DNA from: PVC group bacterium
GTDB lineage: Bacteria > Verrucomicrobiota > Kiritimatiellia > SS1-B-03-39 > PXDE01
DNA length: 11,309 nt
Assembly (NCBI GenBank): GCA_003566475.1
Contig: PXDE01000126.1
Span: forward strand, 1 to 11,309
Reading direction: 5' to 3'
This document shows, in pieces, positions 6,138 to 11,309 of this stretch. A program made the translations under genes and the position numbers. How positions within the stretch are numbered: position 1 is the first letter of the stretch; the number at the start of each line of letters is the position of its first letter. The notes below the pieces were generated by a model. The model saw only the letters and a list, made by a program, of their open reading frames with translations. It was not told where the DNA came from and did not search any database.

Positions 6138-9100
6138 GGCCCCGAAGCACGCTGGCGTCGGCGTTCATGATGGCGTCGGCGAGTCGGCGTTTGGAGGCCT
6201 GGAGGGCGAGGATCTTCTCCTCCACCGTGTCCTTGGCCACAATCCGGTAGGCGAGCACCCGGCGGGTCTGGCCGATGCGGTGGGCGCGGTCGATGGCCTG
6301 CGCCTCCACCGCCGGGTTCCACCAGGGGTCGAGCAGGATCACATAGTCGGCGGCGGTGAGGTTCAGGCCGAGCCCGCCCGCCTTCAGGCTGATGAGAAAG
6401 ATCCGGCAGTCCGGATCCTCCTGGAACTCCCGGACCCGGGCCTCGCGGTCGCGGGTCCTGCCGTCGAGGTAGGTGTGCCGGAGGCCCTTGCGGTCGAGGT
6501 CGCGCCGCACCAGGTCGAGGAAGCTGGTGAACTGCGAGAAGACCAGGGTCTTGTGGCCCTCCTCGGCGGTCTCGGCCAGCATGCCCTCCAGCACCTCGAG
6601 CTTGGCGCTGGCGTGGTTGCGGTACTTGAGGTCCACGAGGGCGGGATGGCAGGCGGCCTGGCGCAGGCGCAGCAGCGCCTCCAGCACCATGATCTTCGAC
6701 CGTCCCAGCCCCTTCTCCTCGATCACCCCCTTCAGCGAGGCGCGGAAGGCGTCCCGGAGCTGGTTGTAGTGGCGGCGCTGGGCGGGCGGCAGCTCGCAGT
6801 AGATGGTCTCCTCGCTGCGGGCGGGAAGGTCGGTGGCCACCTGCTCCTTGGTGCGGCGGAGCATGAACGGCCGCAGGGCCCGGCCCAGCAGGGCATGGCG
6901 CGGATCGTCCGGCTCGGTCCCCGGCCGGAACAGGTCGCCGAAGGCCGCGTTCCGGCCCAGCATGCCCGGGTTGAGGAACTCGAACAGGCTCCACAGCTCG
7001 CCGAGGTGGTTCTCGATGGGGGTGCCGCTGAGGGCGAGCCGATGGGCCCCCTTGAGCAGCCGGCAGGCCTTGGCGGTGTCGGTGGCCGCGTTCTTGATGG
7101 CCTGGGCCTCGTCGAGGACCAGGCAGTCGAACGTCACCTCGCGCAGGGCGAGGATGTCGCGCCGCAGGGTGCCATAGGTGGTCAGCAGCAGGTCGTGGTC
7201 CCGCGGCCGCTCCAGCAGGGCGGCCCGGCCCGGCCCGGCATAGGTGGCCACCCGCAGCGACGGGGCGAACCGTTCCGCCTCGCGGGCCCAGTTGAACATG
7301 AGCGACCGGGGGGCCACCACCAGCGAGGGCGGGGCCTCCGGCGTCCGGCGGGCGGCCACGGCGGCCAGGGCCTGGATGGTCTTGCCCAGCCCCATGTCGT
7401 CGGCCAGGCAGCCGCCCAGCCCCAGCCGCTGGAGGTACTGGATCCAGCCCAGCCCCTCGCGCTGGTAGGCGCGGAGGACGCCCCGGAATCCCGGCGGCGG
7501 ATCGGCGGGCGCGACCTCGCCCAGCCCCTTCAGCTCCGCGCGGAGGCTCTCGAACCCGGGGTCGGCGGTGGCCTCCGCCTCGCCTTCCAGGAGCGCGCCG
7601 ATCAGCGGGGCCTGCGCGCGCCGCAGGCGCAGGCGCTCGCCGTCGAGATCCCCCATGTCGGCCAGCCACCCGTAGCGCTTCAGCCAGTCCTCGGGCAGCA
7701 TGCCCACCGTCCCGTCGCCCAGCTCGACCTGGGTCTCGCCCCGCCGCAGGGAGGCCAGGACCGCCGCCCAGTCGGCCGAGGCCTCGCCGAACTGGACGTC
7801 GCCCTCGAGGTCGAACCAGTCCGTCCCGGACGCCACCCGGAGCCGGGTCGTCCCGGCGGTCCGCACCACCCGGCCTTCGGCCTCGACCCGCCAGCCCCGC
7901 TCCAGGGTCCGGGCGGCGGCGGCGGGAAACGCGGCGGCGGCCAGCCGGTGGGAATAGCCCGGTTTGGGCGGGGTCTCCCGGCCGGGCAGCAGGCCGTCCA
8001 GGGCCCGGTACGCCGTCTCCGCCGCCCCCTCGGCCTCGGGATCGCGCACATGGCAGGTACGCGCCTCGGCGTCGTAGATGGCCTCTCCCGGCGCCGAGGC
8101 CGCCACTTCCCGCTCCCCGTAGGCGAACCAGAGCCCGGCGTGCAGCTTGCCCGCGCCCGCGTCGGGGGCTCCGAACACGCGGAGGACCGGCGTGGGCGAC
8201 GTCACCACCCGCGAGAACTCCAGGCTGGCCGGCACCCGCACGGGGGCCCGGCCCGCCTGGTTCATCACCAGGGCCAGCCAGTCCGGCCCCTCCGCCCGGG
8301 GCACCGGCAGGGGCCCCCGCTCCTTCAGCACCATGGCCAGGGCGTGGAGCCCGTGCGGGTCGTAGGGCGCCATCTCCCCGGCGAACACCGCCCATCCGGC
8401 GGCCAGGAGGAGGGCGGGGGCGTCCAGGGGCCGGACCTCGTCGCCGCGCATCAGCCGTCCGTGCACCCGGAAGGTGTCGCCGTCCTCCTCCAGATCGAAC
8501 CCGAACGCCCACGGGACGCCGGTCTCGATGCGCAGGGCGGAGGCGGGGGTGGGGTCGAACCGGCGGCTTCCGTCGGCCAGATGCAGACGGCCGTCCCCGG
8601 CCATGCGGGGGAGGAGCAGCCGGGCGGTCTCCGACGCCAGTTCCGCGACGCTGGTGCGGGAGGGGCTCCAGTAGTACTCGCGGGCGGCGCTTCCGGCGAG
8701 CAGGGCGATCACCTCCCGGTCGGTGGCCTGGGGAAGTTCGGCGGCGGTGTCGGCCTCGAAGGCGAACGGGGTGCACTTGGTCCAGCCGCCATTCTTGCGG
8801 GGGCGCCTCGAGCAAACCTGGATCACCGGCCGCTGGCGGCGTTTCGATTCGTCGGGGAGCAGGAAGTAGAACAGCTCAGTGCCCGGATCGAGGGGCCGCC
8901 GGAACCCGGACGACGGGGACGGCTGCCCCCGCGAACGCAGGGCCGACTCCATGACCTCCCGCCAGCCCGGGGCCGGGGGCGGGGACGGGCGGGGCATGGC
9001 GGCGCCGCGGTGATGGAGGATGCGCTCGGCGGTGGCGGGGCCGAAGCGGCGGGCGAGGTCGCGGAACACCTGGGCGTCGTGGGCCTCCTCCGCGTCCCCT

Positions 9101-9489
9101 TCCTCGTCGTATCCGCCCTCCTCGTCATCCAGGTCGTCGAACTCAACCTGATGGAACGGCATGCCCTCCGGATCGAGCAGGTCGAGCGCGGGCTGAGGGC
9201 GCGGGCTATCGAGAAGGCCCTGGTCCTCGGCGGCGAGGATGGTGGCCCAGATATGCTTGCACACCAGGCCCCGGTCGAAATAGGGGCAGGTGCAGGTGGC
9301 GTCGACGGGGGTGCCCTCGGACCAGGCCAGGTCCACCTCGTAGGTCTCCGTGCCCCGCACATTCGCGGCCACCCAGCCCTCGTCGAGGTCCACGAATCCC
9401 ACCCGGCGCTGACGGAAGTACGAGTTCCCGCGCTCCCGCACGGCCCGTCCCACGAGGCGGGCCACCTGCTCTGAAAATGGTCTGGGCAT
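6103..9489 (-). CDS. SWIM zinc finger plus SNF2-family helicase-like ATPase, 1128 aa
   Basis: SNF2-family proteins are ATP-driven double-stranded nucleic acid translocases; bacterial members include RapA-like remodelers, but this architecture is not functionally defined. The N-terminus carries a SWIM zinc finger, CTCPYFDRGLVCKH (C66, C68, C77, H79), then a strongly acidic linker (about 116-138). A long middle region (about 200-660) is of the kind found before bacterial SNF2 cores. The ATPase core shows LRAYQREGLGW, DDMGLGKT (697-704, Lys703), LDEAQ (Walker B D793-Q796), SGTPIENHLGELWS, LVFSQFTSFLD, SLKAGGLGLNLTAADYVILLDPWWNP and QAIDRAHRIGQ (1064-1074). All expected helicase motifs are present, so it is likely active. 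MPRPFSEQ at 9489 is chosen as the start because homologues begin near FSEQVARLV; the upstream in-frame ATG at 9600 reads through a repeat. No restriction or defence gene is adjacent. Confidence 0.93.
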   Translation of the reverse strand: MPRPFSEQVARLVGRAVRERGNSYFRQRRVGFVDLDEGWVAANVRGTETYEVDLAWSEGTPVDATCTCPYFDRGLVCKHIWATILAAEDQGLLDSPRPQPALDLLDPEGMPFHQVEFDDLDDEEGGYDEEGDAEEAHDAQVFRDLARRFGPATAERILHHRGAAMPRPSPPPAPGWREVMESALRSRGQPSPSSGFRRPLDPGTELFYFLLPDESKRRQRPVIQVCSRRPRKNGGWTKCTPFAFEADTAAELPQATDREVIALLAGSAAREYYWSPSRTSVAELASETARLLLPRMAGDGRLHLADGSRRFDPTPASALRIETGVPWAFGFDLEEDGDTFRVHGRLMRGDEVRPLDAPALLLAAGWAVFAGEMAPYDPHGLHALAMVLKERGPLPVPRAEGPDWLALVMNQAGRAPVRVPASLEFSRVVTSPTPVLRVFGAPDAGAGKLHAGLWFAYGEREVAASAPGEAIYDAEARTCHVRDPEAEGAAETAYRALDGLLPGRETPPKPGYSHRLAAAAFPAAAARTLERGWRVEAEGRVVRTAGTTRLRVASGTDWFDLEGDVQFGEASADWAAVLASLRRGETQVELGDGTVGMLPEDWLKRYGWLADMGDLDGERLRLRRAQAPLIGALLEGEAEATADPGFESLRAELKGLGEVAPADPPPGFRGVLRAYQREGLGWIQYLQRLGLGGCLADDMGLGKTIQALAAVAARRTPEAPPSLVVAPRSLMFNWAREAERFAPSLRVATYAGPGRAALLERPRDHDLLLTTYGTLRRDILALREVTFDCLVLDEAQAIKNAATDTAKACRLLKGAHRLALSGTPIENHLGELWSLFEFLNPGMLGRNAAFGDLFRPGTEPDDPRHALLGRALRPFMLRRTKEQVATDLPARSEETIYCELPPAQRRHYNQLRDAFRASLKGVIEEKGLGRSKIMVLEALLRLRQAACHPALVDLKYRNHASAKLEVLEGMLAETAEEGHKTLVFSQFTSFLDLVRRDLDRKGLRHTYLDGRTRDREARVREFQEDPDCRIFLISLKAGGLGLNLTAADYVILLDPWWNPAVEAQAIDRAHRIGQTRRVLAYRIVAKDTVEEKILALQASKRRLADAIMNADASVLRGLTPEDLDLLLS

Positions 9490-9495
9490 TCCGTC

Positions 9496-9501
9496 AGGAT
9501 A
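9496..9501 (-). promoter_or_regulatory. Candidate -10 hexamer for a leaderless SNF2 transcript
   Basis: On the minus strand TATCCT (9501-9496), preceded by TGC as in an extended -10, stands exactly six bases before the ATG at 9489. A TTCCGC hexamer lies 18 bases upstream (9525-9520). The only ribosome binding site candidate is a poor ACGGA touching the ATG. Confidence 0.3.
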
Positions 9502-9523
9502 GCACGCCGGAACCATGCAGCGG

Positions 9524-9669
9524 AACCGCGAATGGACGCAAATGAACGCTAATGGGGACAGGGTGGAGCCACACCCTGGACGCAGGCCGAACCCACGCAC
9601 GGAATGGTGAGCGCCCTACGCACCCTCCGCCACTCTGGACTTCGCGTCCATTGGCGTTCATTCGCGGTT
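9524..9669. repeat. Inverted pair of decamer (AATGRACGCN) repeats
   Basis: The left arm from 9524 reads AACCGCG followed by ten-base units AATGGACGCA, AATGAACGCT and AATGG. The right arm, 9641-9669, is the reverse complement form: AACCGCG, AATGAACGCC, AATGGACGCG. The loop of about 86 bases includes CAGGGTG (9559-9565) pairing with CACCCTG (9572-9578) and a GGGGACAGGG word. A third, lone decamer pair lies at 10136-10155. This looks like a small dispersed element rather than coding DNA. Confidence 0.65.
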
Positions 9670-9746
9670 CAGAACGGCCTGCTCTGAGACACCCATGCAC
9701 GCCATTCCACGCACACCATTGCCTGCCACCAGGAAGGCCCCGACGT

Positions 9747-9859
9747 GGCACGGGGGCGCCTGCCCCCGTGCCCTGCCCCCAAGAGGAGACGACGGCCCCG
9801 GGAGAAATACCGTGCCACCCGAGGGCTCCCAGAGGCCCGGGGGGAGGCCCCCCCGGGCC
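9747..9859 (+). repeat. Two strong hairpins inside copy B
   Basis: GGCACGGGGGC (9747-9757) and GCCCCCGTGCC (9762-9772) form an 11-base perfect stem with a four-base loop. GGCCCGGGGGG (9834-9844) and CCCCCCGGGCC (9849-9859) form a second 11-base perfect stem with loop AGGC. GTGGCACGG (9745-9753) could instead pair with CCGTGCCAC (9810-9818), so two folds compete. No T-run follows either stem. Confidence 0.6.
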
Positions 9860-9870
9860 ACGGGAAGGCC

Positions 9871-9912
9871 GCATCCCGTATCGCGCATCCCGTATCGCGC
9901 ATCCCGGATCAC
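9871..9912 (+). repeat. Heptamer array in copy B, three 14-base units
   Basis: GCATCCC plus GTATCGC is repeated perfectly at 9871-9884 and 9885-9898, then as GCATCCC plus GGATCAC at 9899-9912. The seven-base register continues with GCCCGCC. The units are the same as those of the array at 3773-3807, in a different order. Confidence 0.75.
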
Positions 9913-9969
9913 GCCCGCCGTCTCGCTCCCCATCCGGCTGAACCCAGCAGTCCAGCGGCGGGGACTGAT

Positions 9970-10113
9970 GACTGAATCGCCCCTCCGGGGCTTGGGGGCG
10001 CCGGGGGCAGGACAACCGAGGCTGAGCCCCGAAGGGGCGATTCAGTCCAGCCCAGGGCGAAAGCCCTGGGGGCAAGTGTTCTACGTGATCAGGAGCCCTG
10101 AAGGGGCGATTCA
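9970..10113. repeat. BIME-like inverted repeat with 23-base arms, GAAA-loop hairpin and a third half-site
   Basis: Arms 9970-9992 and 10025-10047 are complementary over 23 bases with one mismatch; the outer 15 bases (GACTGAATCGCCCCT) are perfect. Directly after, CCCAGGGC (10051-10058) and GCCCTGGG (10063-10070) form an 8-base stem closed by a GAAA (GNRA) loop. A third, direct copy of the right arm (AGCCCTGAAGGGGCGATTCA, 10094-10113) follows. Palindromes of this AGCCC.GAAGGGGCG type are known to me as a widespread intergenic family in PVC and related genomes; the identity is by memory of pattern only. Confidence 0.75.
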
Positions 10114-10135
10114 ATGCAGGGCGCGTGCCGCGTTT

Positions 10136-10155
10136 GATGGACGCGAATGCACGCC
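10136..10155 (+). repeat. Lone decamer pair of the AATGRACGCN family
   Basis: GATGGACGCG followed by AATGCACGCC keeps the ten-base register of the inverted repeat at 9524-9669. It looks like a decayed single arm. Confidence 0.4.
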
Positions 10156-10239
10156 GGCGGACACGCGGCCCAGGGCGCGGCCGCGACAGGAACGACTCCG
10201 ACCCGCGCCTGGGAACGCGCCCCTCGGCCCTCCTGCCCC

Positions 10240-10305
10240 GTCCAGACCTTGGACCATCTCGTCCAGACCTTGGACGAAACGGTCCAGACCTTGGACGACG
10301 TCGTC
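10240..10305 (+). promoter_or_regulatory. Three 15-base palindromic operators, 21 bases apart
   Basis: GTCCAGACCTTGGAC occurs three times without a mismatch at 10240-10254, 10261-10275 and 10282-10296. Each is a 5-base inverted repeat (GTCCA/TGGAC) around GACCT, and start-to-start spacing is exactly 21 bases, two turns of DNA, so all sites face the same side. A 12-base palindrome GACGACGTCGTC (10294-10305) overlaps the third site. The array ends 15-24 bases before a consensus -35 box. It reads as a cooperative binding array for a dimeric regulator. Confidence 0.7.
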
Positions 10306-10320
10306 TTTCGCGCCCCGCAC

Positions 10321-10349
10321 TTGACAAAACCCCGTCCTCGCCGGGTAAT
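10321..10349 (+). promoter_or_regulatory. Promoter TTGACA-N17-GGTAAT
   Basis: A perfect -35 TTGACA (10321-10326), a 17-base spacer and GGTAAT (10344-10349) precede an ATG at 10360 by ten bases. Transcription would begin within a few bases of the ATG, giving a near-leaderless message. The three operators lie just upstream of the -35. Confidence 0.55.
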
Positions 10350-10359
10350 CGCCCTCAGC

Positions 10360-10553
10360 ATGGCCGCGAAACCCAAGAAGAGCCCCACCGCCCGCGCCCG
10401 GCCCGCCGCGACAAGGGCTTCTTCGTGTCCTTCGCCTACTCCGACGACGCCCTCCGCGAGGTCGACGCCATCTTCCGGTCCACGGGCCAGGTCATCATCC
10501 CCCTCACCGTGACCGAGATCCTCAACGAGCAGCTTGCGAGGAAGCTGGTGTGA
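10360..10553 (+). pseudogene. Short frameshifted ORF, resembles the C-terminal tail of a DNA methyltransferase
   Basis: From the ATG at 10360 the frame reads a basic stretch, MAAKPKKSPTARARPA. At about 10408-10410 the plausible protein continues in another frame as DKGFFVSFAYSDDALREV...VIIPLTVTEILNEQLARKLV, ending at TGA 10553. One base missing in the GC tract before GACAAG would join them into a product of about 64 residues. The second part resembles, from memory, the last part of some site-specific DNA methyltransferases or Mod-type proteins; no methylase motif is present, so this identity is weak. It could be a remnant, a real stand-alone small protein with a sequencing error, or programmed frameshifting. 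The promoter and operators directly upstream argue that something here is, or was, expressed. Confidence 0.4.
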
Positions 10554-10571
10554 AGGGATTCGTCACCCTTC
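10552..10571. terminator. Small hairpin between convergent stop codons
   Basis: GAAGGG (10552-10557) pairs with CCCTTC (10566-10571) around an eight-base loop, straddling the stops of the two convergent genes. The stem is short and has no T-run, so bidirectional termination is only possible. Confidence 0.25.
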
Positions 10572-11016
10572 CTGCTGCTTCCGGGCACCTCTGACAAAGG
10601 CGAGAGCTAGACCCACGATCGTGCTGCCGATCACCCAGGCTGCTGCCTGCGGATGTCCAGCCTCGACGATTCTCCAGGCCAACCAGAGCACCAGGACAAC
10701 AGCCGCCATTCCCAAACACCTGTCCGACGAAGTTCAGGGTGATGGCCCAAGGAAGCCTCTTGCGCTCGATAGCAATCCGGTGGTCCTGCTCCTTCTCGGC
10801 CATAGTCAAGAAGCGTTCGGTTGAACCAGGGAGCAGGGCCTCGTAATGCTGGGCATCCAGGGGGGACATTACCGGCCCCGACCACGACGAAACTTGGGCC
10901 GTCCGCGTTACCGAGGGTCCAGAAGCCTTGCCTGTCCCGGACGGAGCTCCCGACCGTTGCGGAGAGCCAGGGACGGTGCCCCGACGGGGGCTAGGGGGCC
11001 GAGACTTCTTCGGCAC
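10563..11016 (-). pseudogene. DUF2335-type membrane protein, one-base frameshift
   Basis: The first frame, from GTG 11016 (MPKKSRPPSPRRG...), contains SGPVMSPLDAQHYEALLPGS followed by TERFLTMAEKEQDHRIAIERK. That is the 'SGPLP.P..L..YE...PG...RI..MAE.EQ.HR' signature of DUF2335. After NFVGQVFG the frame breaks. Removing one C from the CCC at 10711-10713 (one G of GGG in the gene) restores GMAAVVLVLWLAWRIVEAG and QAAAWVIGSTIVGLALAFV, two membrane segments, then a basic tail RGARKQQEG and TGA at 10565-10563. The repaired protein has about 150 residues, normal for the family, whose function is unknown. GGAG stands ten bases before the GTG. The gene overlaps the end of the 71-residue gene by 26 bases. 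Whether the indel is real or an assembly error cannot be told here. Confidence 0.7.
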
Positions 11017-11206
11017 CAGTGGAGTTCTCCGCGTCCAGCACCCCGCCCACGGCGCGGCGGAAATCGTCGCGCAGGGCAAGCACATCGTCGCTGGGGTCCG
11101 CGGGCTGGGTACGGAAGTATCCGCCGGTGACATTGAAGACCGAAGCCACCCCGCGCACGACTTCCCTGGCGACAAACCGCGACGTACTCTGACGGATCCT
11201 GTTCAT
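10991..11206 (-). CDS. Small protein of unknown function (71 aa), paired with DUF2335 gene
   Basis: The frame runs from ATG 11206 (MNRIRQSTSRFVAREVVRGV...) to TAG 10993-10991. The first part, RFVAREVVRGVASVFNVTGGYF (residues 10-31), could form an amphipathic helix followed by a glycine turn. The second part, DDVLALRDDFRRAVGGVLDAE (40-60), is charged and helical. No signal peptide, metal motif or known domain is recognised. The start is supported by a well-formed promoter with its -10 nine bases before the ATG; an upstream in-frame ATG at 11251 would lie in front of that promoter and is rejected. The following gene overlaps by 26 bases in another frame, so the two are probably co-transcribed and translationally coupled. 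A DUF2335-partner role is inferred only from this arrangement. Confidence 0.65.
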   Translation of the reverse strand: MNRIRQSTSRFVAREVVRGVASVFNVTGGYFRTQPADPSDDVLALRDDFRRAVGGVLDAENSTGAEEVSAP

Positions 11207-11215
11207 AGGCAGAGA

Positions 11216-11244
11216 ATTGTACGCGCCTGGCGGCGACCCTTCAA
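11216..11244 (-). promoter_or_regulatory. Promoter TTGAAG-N17-TACAAT
   Basis: On the minus strand TTGAAG (11244-11239), a 17-base spacer and TACAAT (11221-11216) lead to a likely start at G11210, four bases before the ATG at 11206. It is the best sigma-70-like promoter in the window along with that at 10321, and again gives an almost leaderless message. Confidence 0.6.
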
Positions 11245-11309
11245 CCACCAAAACCGATCCTGATAACGGCGAGCCTCCCGGGCACCACCCCGAGAACGCC
11301 CCTGTCCCA

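Larger units (their letters stand above)
9677..9944 (+). repeat. Composite intergenic repeat, copy B
   Basis: This stretch shares the ordered blocks of 3609-3839: the GCCTGCTCTGAGACACC start, CATG, CCACCA, GACGTGGCACGG, the GCATCCC heptamers, CGCCGTC and CATCCGGCTGAACC. The middle differs: copy A has AT-richer heptamers where copy B has further GC-rich hairpins. Copy B lies upstream of the SNF2 gene, and copy A is downstream of GH10 and upstream of the acyltransferase, so the element has no fixed relation to gene direction. Confidence 0.65.

Noticed and set aside
5906..8815. Second minus-strand open frame of 969 codons across the SNF2 gene
   Set aside because: It is an out-of-frame reading of the same strand, rich in Arg/Gly/Pro, caused by GC bias at third positions.
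6049..9474. Plus-strand open frame of 1141 codons opposite the SNF2 gene
   Set aside because: It is the antisense shadow of a gene with all helicase motifs; the translation is low-complexity Gly/Ala/Val/His-rich with no domain.
9490..9600. Longer SNF2 start at the ATG at 9600
   Set aside because: The extra 37 codons are encoded by the decamer repeat and lie upstream of the candidate -10 hexamer; the family start fits MPRPFSEQ at 9489.
9747..9859. Intrinsic terminators
   Set aside because: The stems are strong but have no T-run and do not follow the end of a gene; they lie inside a dispersed repeat.
10240..10296. Possible CRISPR array
   Set aside because: The three repeats are 15 bases with six-base gaps, far too short for spacers, and no cas gene is present.
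9494..10327. Minus-strand open frame of 277 codons upstream of the SNF2 gene
   Set aside because: It reads through five separate repeat elements; its peptide periodicity comes from the heptamers and palindromes.
10931..10938. Another CCTGTCCC word
   Set aside because: It is inside the DUF2335 coding region and lacks the flanking bases of the intergenic copies, so it is probably chance.

Overview
The window is very G+C-rich bacterial DNA with single genes or short gene pairs separated by repeat-filled intergenic stretches. No rRNA, tRNA or ribosomal gene is present, so taxonomy is inference. The mix of an IS200-like REP-associated transposase, heptamer, decamer and 'REP' style intergenic repeats, palindromic TCCA..TGGA operator arrays and a GH10 xylanase recalls the PVC superphylum (Verrucomicrobiota or Kiritimatiellota). 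I treat that as a lean, not a proof.

Layout, left to right. Positions 1-225 hold the 5' part of a REP-associated tyrosine transposase (RAYT) on the minus strand, with a GTAG-plus-hairpin and a cluster of GACCTGTCCC repeats upstream. Positions 629-1915 encode a membrane-anchored protein of unknown function (minus). A second GACCTGTCCC cluster precedes a secreted GH10 xylanase-like enzyme (2160-3440, plus). Then comes a composite intergenic repeat (copy A) with a 12-unit heptamer array. A hexapeptide-repeat acyltransferase (3909-4691) and a PaaK/CapK-like adenylate-forming enzyme (4818-6137) follow on the plus strand. Between them lies a possible 27-codon leader ORF whose stop overlaps the CapK-like start, with hairpins that bury the ribosome binding site. 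A large SWIM/SNF2 ATPase gene (6103-9489, minus) converges on the CapK-like gene and overlaps it by 35 bases.

Positions 9490-10359 contain no gene but four kinds of repeat: a decamer-based inverted repeat, copy B of the composite element, a 23-base-arm inverted repeat with a GAAA-loop hairpin, and three 15-base palindromes spaced exactly 21 bases apart in front of a strong promoter. That promoter drives a short, apparently frameshifted ORF (10360-10553) resembling the tail of a DNA methyltransferase. It converges on a minus-strand pair: a 71-residue protein (10991-11206) overlapping a frameshifted DUF2335-type membrane protein (10563-11016).

The acyltransferase and CapK-like enzyme plausibly act together in surface polysaccharide or lipid modification. 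The xylanase suggests plant or algal polysaccharide use. Several genes have a -10-like hexamer only 6-10 bases before the start codon, suggesting leaderless transcripts are common in this organism. The most notable signals are the 21-base-phased operator triplet, the heptamer arrays inside a two-copy structured element, the leaderless promoter pattern, and the leader ORF with a start-site hairpin.
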